DNA from: Oscillospiraceae bacterium
GTDB taxonomy: Bacteria; Bacillota; Clostridia; Oscillospirales; Ruminococcaceae
Length of the DNA: 15,758 bases
Direction of reading: 5' to 3'
Assembly (NCBI GenBank): GCA_017528675.1
Contig: JAFXOO010000481.1
Span: forward strand, 1-15,758
Position 1 is the first letter of the stretch; each line of letters begins with the position of its first letter. The notes beneath the pieces were generated by a model, which saw only the letters and a program-made list of their open reading frames with translations, ran no database searches and was not told where the DNA came from. Both the position numbers and the translations under genes were made by a program. Below are positions 13,033 through 15,758 of the stretch, one piece after another.

Positions 13033-13509
13033 ATGTCTGATCTGCTGAACCTGTTGAAAGAAAATGCACGGCTGTCCAATGCACAGCTTGCGGATATGCT
13101 CGGCAAGACCGAGGCTGAGGTCGCCGCAGAGATCGCTGATCTTGAGAAAAAAGGCGTGATCCGTGGCTATACCACCATCATCAACGACGAGCTTGCCGGT
13201 GATGACGAGGTTGAAGCGCTCATCGAGCTGCGTGTTACCCCGAAGCATGACACGGGATTTGACGATGTGGCAAAGACGATTATGCTCTATGACGAGGTGG
13301 AGAGCGTTTCCCTGATGTCGGGTAAGTATGACCTGGCGCTGACTGTCAAGGGCCGCAGCCTCAAGGAAGTGGCAATGTTCGTTTCCCAGCGGCTTTCGGC
13401 AATGGACGGTGTTCTGGCAACGGCGACTTCCTTCGTGCTCAAGCGCTACAAGGATAAGAACATCCTGATCGAAGGTGAGGAGCGTGACGAAAGGAGCATG
13501 TGGGGATGA
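13033..13509 (+). CDS. Lrp/AsnC family transcriptional regulator
   Basis: 158-residue feast/famine regulator. An N-terminal helix-turn-helix (about 1-48, LLNLLKENARLSNAQLADML then EIADLEKKGVIRGYTTIIN) is followed by a RAM/ASNC effector-binding domain (about 58-140, VEALIELRVTP, VESVSLMSGKYDLALTVKG). Members bind amino acids and control amino-acid metabolism. Two adjacent ATGs (13030, 13033) follow AGGAGG (13019-13024); the second is preferred for its eight-base spacing, and the first remains possible. Its stop overlaps the aminotransferase start as ATGA. The pairing of an Lrp gene with an aminotransferase gene suggests local control of amino-acid turnover; the effector is unknown. Confidence 0.93.
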   Translation: MSDLLNLLKENARLSNAQLADMLGKTEAEVAAEIADLEKKGVIRGYTTIINDELAGDDEVEALIELRVTPKHDTGFDDVAKTIMLYDEVESVSLMSGKYDLALTVKGRSLKEVAMFVSQRLSAMDGVLATATSFVLKRYKDKNILIEGEERDERSMWG

Positions 13510-14681
13510 ACTATGATAACCTGCTGTCCAGGCGTGTGACCGGGCTGAAACCGTCGGGGATCCGGCGCTTCTTTGACCTGGCTGCAACGATGGACGATGT
13601 CATCAGCCTTGGTGTGGGCGAGCCTGATTTTTCCACGCCGTGGAGCATCCGCAAGGAGGCTGTCGATGTGCTCGAACGCCGGAAGATCGTGTATACCGCC
13701 AATTCCGGCATGGCAGAGCTCAGAAAATCCATTGCGGGCTACCTTGACCGGACGATTCACACGCAGTATGACCCCGACCACGAGATTGTCGTGACAGTCG
13801 GCGGCTCCGAGGCAATTGATATTGCCATCCGCAGTGTCATCAATCCCGGCGATGAGGTGCTGGTGGTAGAGCCGTCCTTCGTCTGCTACTCTCCCATTGT
13901 ACAAATGGCGTGCGGCGTGCCTGTGCCGATTCCGACAAAGGCGGAGAACCACTTCAAGCTGACGGCGCAGGAGCTCCGGGAGAAGATTACCGACAAGACC
14001 AAGCTCCTTGTGCTGCCGTTTCCGAATAACCCGACCGGTGCGATCATGAAGCGGGAGGATCTCGAAGCCATCGCAGAGGTGCTGCGTGGCACGGATATCC
14101 TTGTGCTGTCCGATGAGATCTATTCCGAGATGACCTACGGCGGCAAGCACTGTTCCATTGTGGAGATCGAGGGTATGCGGGAGCGGACGATTCTCGTCAA
14201 CGGCTTCTCGAAGGCGTTTGCCATGACCGGCTGGCGGCTTGGCTATGTCTGTGCGCCGGCGCCGATCACCCAGCAGATTGTGAAAATTCACCAGTATATC
14301 ATCATGAGTGCGCCTACTGTAAGCCAGTACGCCGCCATCGTTGCCCTTGAGGAATGCGAGGAGGATGTGGTGCGCATGATCAAGGAGTACAATCTGCGCC
14401 GGCGCTACCTTGTGGAGGCATTCAACCGGATCGGCATGACCTGCTTCAACCCGGAGGGGGCTTTCTATGTGTTCCCGTCCATCCAGTGCACCGGCATGAC
14501 AAGTGAGGAGTTCTGTGAAAAACTCCTTGCGGAGGAGAAGGTCGCCGTTGTACCGGGCAATGCCTTTGGTGAGAGCGGTGAGGGCTTTGTGCGGGTATCC
14601 TATGCGTATTCGCTCAAGCATCTGATGACTGCCGTGGAGCGTATCACAGCGTTCCTGGAGCGTCACGGAGGCAAGGCATGA
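13506..14681 (+). CDS. PLP-dependent class I/II aminotransferase
   Basis: 391-residue fold-type I aminotransferase close to aspartate/aromatic (AspC/PatA-like) enzymes. Landmarks are the N-terminal SLGVGEPDF (34-42), GGSEAIDIAI (99-108), PFPNNPTGAI with Asn175 (171-180), SDEIYSEMTY with Asp203 and Tyr206 (202-211), the PLP lysine Lys236 in VNGFSKAFAMTGWRLGY (231-247) and the carboxylate Arg363 (FVRVSYA). It transfers amino groups between amino acids and 2-oxo acids; the donor and acceptor cannot be told. ATG at 13506 is chosen (GGAG nine bases before); a GTG at 13500 is too close to that site. It is coupled by ATGA overlaps to the Lrp gene and to ispE. Confidence 0.94.
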   Translation: MNYDNLLSRRVTGLKPSGIRRFFDLAATMDDVISLGVGEPDFSTPWSIRKEAVDVLERRKIVYTANSGMAELRKSIAGYLDRTIHTQYDPDHEIVVTVGGSEAIDIAIRSVINPGDEVLVVEPSFVCYSPIVQMACGVPVPIPTKAENHFKLTAQELREKITDKTKLLVLPFPNNPTGAIMKREDLEAIAEVLRGTDILVLSDEIYSEMTYGGKHCSIVEIEGMRERTILVNGFSKAFAMTGWRLGYVCAPAPITQQIVKIHQYIIMSAPTVSQYAAIVALEECEEDVVRMIKEYNLRRRYLVEAFNRIGMTCFNPEGAFYVFPSIQCTGMTSEEFCEKLLAEEKVAVVPGNAFGESGEGFVRVSYAYSLKHLMTAVERITAFLERHGGKA

Positions 14682-15556
14682 AGCAGATGACGCTGCGGAC
14701 AGCCGCCAAGATCAACCTGTCGCTCGATGTGACCGGCAGGCGTCCGGACGGCTATCATACGCTGGAAAGTGTTTTCCAGAGTGTGGACATTTACGACACG
14801 GTCACACTGACCGCAGAGGACGGCGAGGGTATTTCGCTTTCGTGTGATGCGCCGGGTGTGCCGTGTGATGCGGGCAATCTGGCGTGGAAGGCGGCAGAAG
14901 CGCTGCTGCGTGCAGCGGGGAAGCAGGCAAAGATCACCATTACCCTGCACAAGGAGATTCCCTCCGGTGCAGGCATGGGCGGCGGTTCATCCGATGCGGC
15001 AGGTGTGCTCTGGGGACTGAACGAGCTGCTCGGATGCGGCTTTACGAATGCGCAGCTCCGGGAAATCGGCGTTAAGCTCGGCGCAGATGTGCCGTTTCTG
15101 CTGCTTGGCGGAACGGCGTATGCGGAGGGCGTGGGCGAGGTGCTGACACCGCTGCCGGCGGTGCCGCCGCTGCGGCTGGTGATCGTCAAGGGCTCGGAGA
15201 GCGTGTCCACACCGGCTGCCTACAGGGCGATTGACATGCTTGAATCGCCGCAGCATCCGGATACGGCTGCAATGCTGCGGGCAATCCGGACAGGCGATGC
15301 ACCCCTTCTGAAGAAAAGCTGCGGGAATCTCTTTGAGCAGGCGATTGACTGCGGTGATGTAACCCGTGCCAGGCAGCGGCTGCTGGATCTCGGTGCGGAA
15401 TATGCCGTCATGACGGGCAGCGGTGCTGCGGTCTTTGGTATTTTCCCGGAGACTCTGCCGGAGCAGGCATTCTCCCGCACATTAGAGATACTCGGACGGG
15501 AATTCTGCTTTGTAAGAGCAGCCCGGCCGACTGACAAACCATTTCTTGTCATTTAA
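14678..15556 (+). CDS. ispE: 4-diphosphocytidyl-2-C-methyl-D-erythritol kinase
   Basis: 292-residue GHMP kinase that phosphorylates CDP-methylerythritol in the MEP route to isoprenoid precursors (IPP/DMAPP). The N-terminal AAKINLSLDV has Lys11, FQSVDIYDTV follows (33-42), the ATP loop is IPSGAGMGGGSSDAA (94-108), catalytic Asp137 is in LGADVPFLLLGG, and a C-terminal GHMP motif MTGSGAAVFGIF lies near residues 246-258. GGAGG lies six bases before the ATG, and the start overlaps the aminotransferase stop as ATGA. It is the last gene of the operon. No other MEP gene is present, and its place behind amino-acid genes is probably a matter of shared transcription. Confidence 0.96.
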   Translation: MKQMTLRTAAKINLSLDVTGRRPDGYHTLESVFQSVDIYDTVTLTAEDGEGISLSCDAPGVPCDAGNLAWKAAEALLRAAGKQAKITITLHKEIPSGAGMGGGSSDAAGVLWGLNELLGCGFTNAQLREIGVKLGADVPFLLLGGTAYAEGVGEVLTPLPAVPPLRLVIVKGSESVSTPAAYRAIDMLESPQHPDTAAMLRAIRTGDAPLLKKSCGNLFEQAIDCGDVTRARQRLLDLGAEYAVMTGSGAAVFGIFPETLPEQAFSRTLEILGREFCFVRAARPTDKPFLVI

Positions 15557-15557
15557 G

Positions 15558-15590
15558 GAAGCACTGATTAAAATGACAACGCAGTGCTTC
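15558..15590. repeat. Hairpin immediately after ispE
   Basis: Perfect 9-base arms GAAGCACTG (15558-15566) and CAGTGCTTC (15582-15590) with a 15-base AT-rich loop, starting one base after the ispE stop. No T tract follows, so a simple intrinsic terminator is unlikely. It looks like the outer part of a dispersed repeat with the foldback that follows. Confidence 0.5.
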
Positions 15591-15611
15591 AAAGATCGTA
15601 AAGGCAACACC

Positions 15612-15738
15612 GCACATAGCTGGTGGTGCAGATGCGCAGTCAGATTTTTCGTCAGATTGTATAGAAATGACGCCGCTGGGCTGGCGCCCAGCAAGGAATT
15701 TCTGTGCAAGATGACGGAAAAGATGCAAGCAGATGTGC
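15612..15738. repeat. Long foldback element at the right edge
   Basis: An imperfect inverted repeat. Outer arms are GCACAT (15612-15617) and ATGTGC (15733-15738). The main stem 15645-15668 pairs with 15698-15721 (about 22 of 24 positions, counting G-U pairs). The apical hairpin is GCTGGGC-TGGC-GCCCAGC (15675-15692). There is no coding capacity. It could be a MITE, a repetitive extragenic element or a structured RNA; it may extend past the window. Confidence 0.55.
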
Positions 15739-15758
15739 CGCCAAGCCGCCAGGCGGGC

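Noticed and set aside
13446..14666. 406-codon open frame antisense to the aminotransferase
   Set aside because: His/Arg-rich mirror translation without a domain; the sense gene has all catalytic residues.
15558..15590. Intrinsic terminator for ispE
   Set aside because: The stem is good but the loop is long and no T tract follows.
15482..15709. Minus-strand 75-codon frame at the right end
   Set aside because: Lies across the ispE end and the foldback repeat; no ribosome binding site, no recognisable domain.

Overview
The window reads as a chromosomal segment of a fibrolytic, cellulosome-building Ruminococcus-type Firmicute (Clostridia, Oscillospirales). The main evidence is a secreted GH48 cellulase with a C-terminal dockerin. 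A second secreted protein, built of leucine-rich repeats, ends in a dockerin-like calcium loop. The dense GC-rich coding, strong AGGAGG ribosome binding sites and consensus -35/-10 promoters fit the same group. The composition and dockerin style suggest a relative of R. champanellensis or R. flavefaciens, but the species is an inference.

Layout. (1) 1-774, minus: the ATP-binding subunit of an ABC-2 type exporter, cut off by the window edge. (2) 775-1344: a regulatory region with an operator-like dyad for the transporter and a consensus promoter for the GH48 gene. (3) 1345-3963, plus: GH48 exocellulase with signal peptide, catalytic domain, acidic linker and dockerin, followed by a strong terminator. 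(4) 3964-4391: a gene-free convergent region full of hairpins, including a foldback MITE-like repeat. (5) 4392-10080, minus: a five-gene operon, recD2 - comF - mreB-like - double-HhH ComEA-like membrane protein - lysR-type regulator. The last four genes are chained by three exact 4-base ATGA stop/start overlaps, and recD2 overlaps comF by 32 bases. (6) 10375-11409, plus: secreted BspA-like LRR protein with a half dockerin. (7) 11593-11940, minus: a small one-helix membrane protein of unknown function. (8) 12180-15556, plus: a PHP-family histidinol phosphatase, an Lrp/AsnC regulator, a class I/II aminotransferase and ispE, again with ATGA overlaps. The unit is driven by two tandem promoters. 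(9) 15557-15758: a non-coding foldback element running to the window edge.

How it fits together. The GH48 enzyme and the LRR protein are exported, and the GH48 would be docked on cell-surface scaffoldins. The minus-strand operon groups DNA helicase, competence-type phosphoribosyltransferase, actin-like and DNA-binding membrane functions with a regulator. The last operon mixes amino-acid metabolism with isoprenoid precursor synthesis. The most unexpected signal is regulatory. The promoters of the recD2 operon and the histidinol-phosphatase operon share an 18-base cre/LacI-operator-like sequence (CTGAAAnCGnTTGCAATT, two differences). In both it overlaps a TTGCAA -35 box exactly 17 bases from the -10, and a diverged relative lies upstream of the GH48 gene.

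No tRNA, rRNA, CRISPR array, transposase or phage gene was seen.
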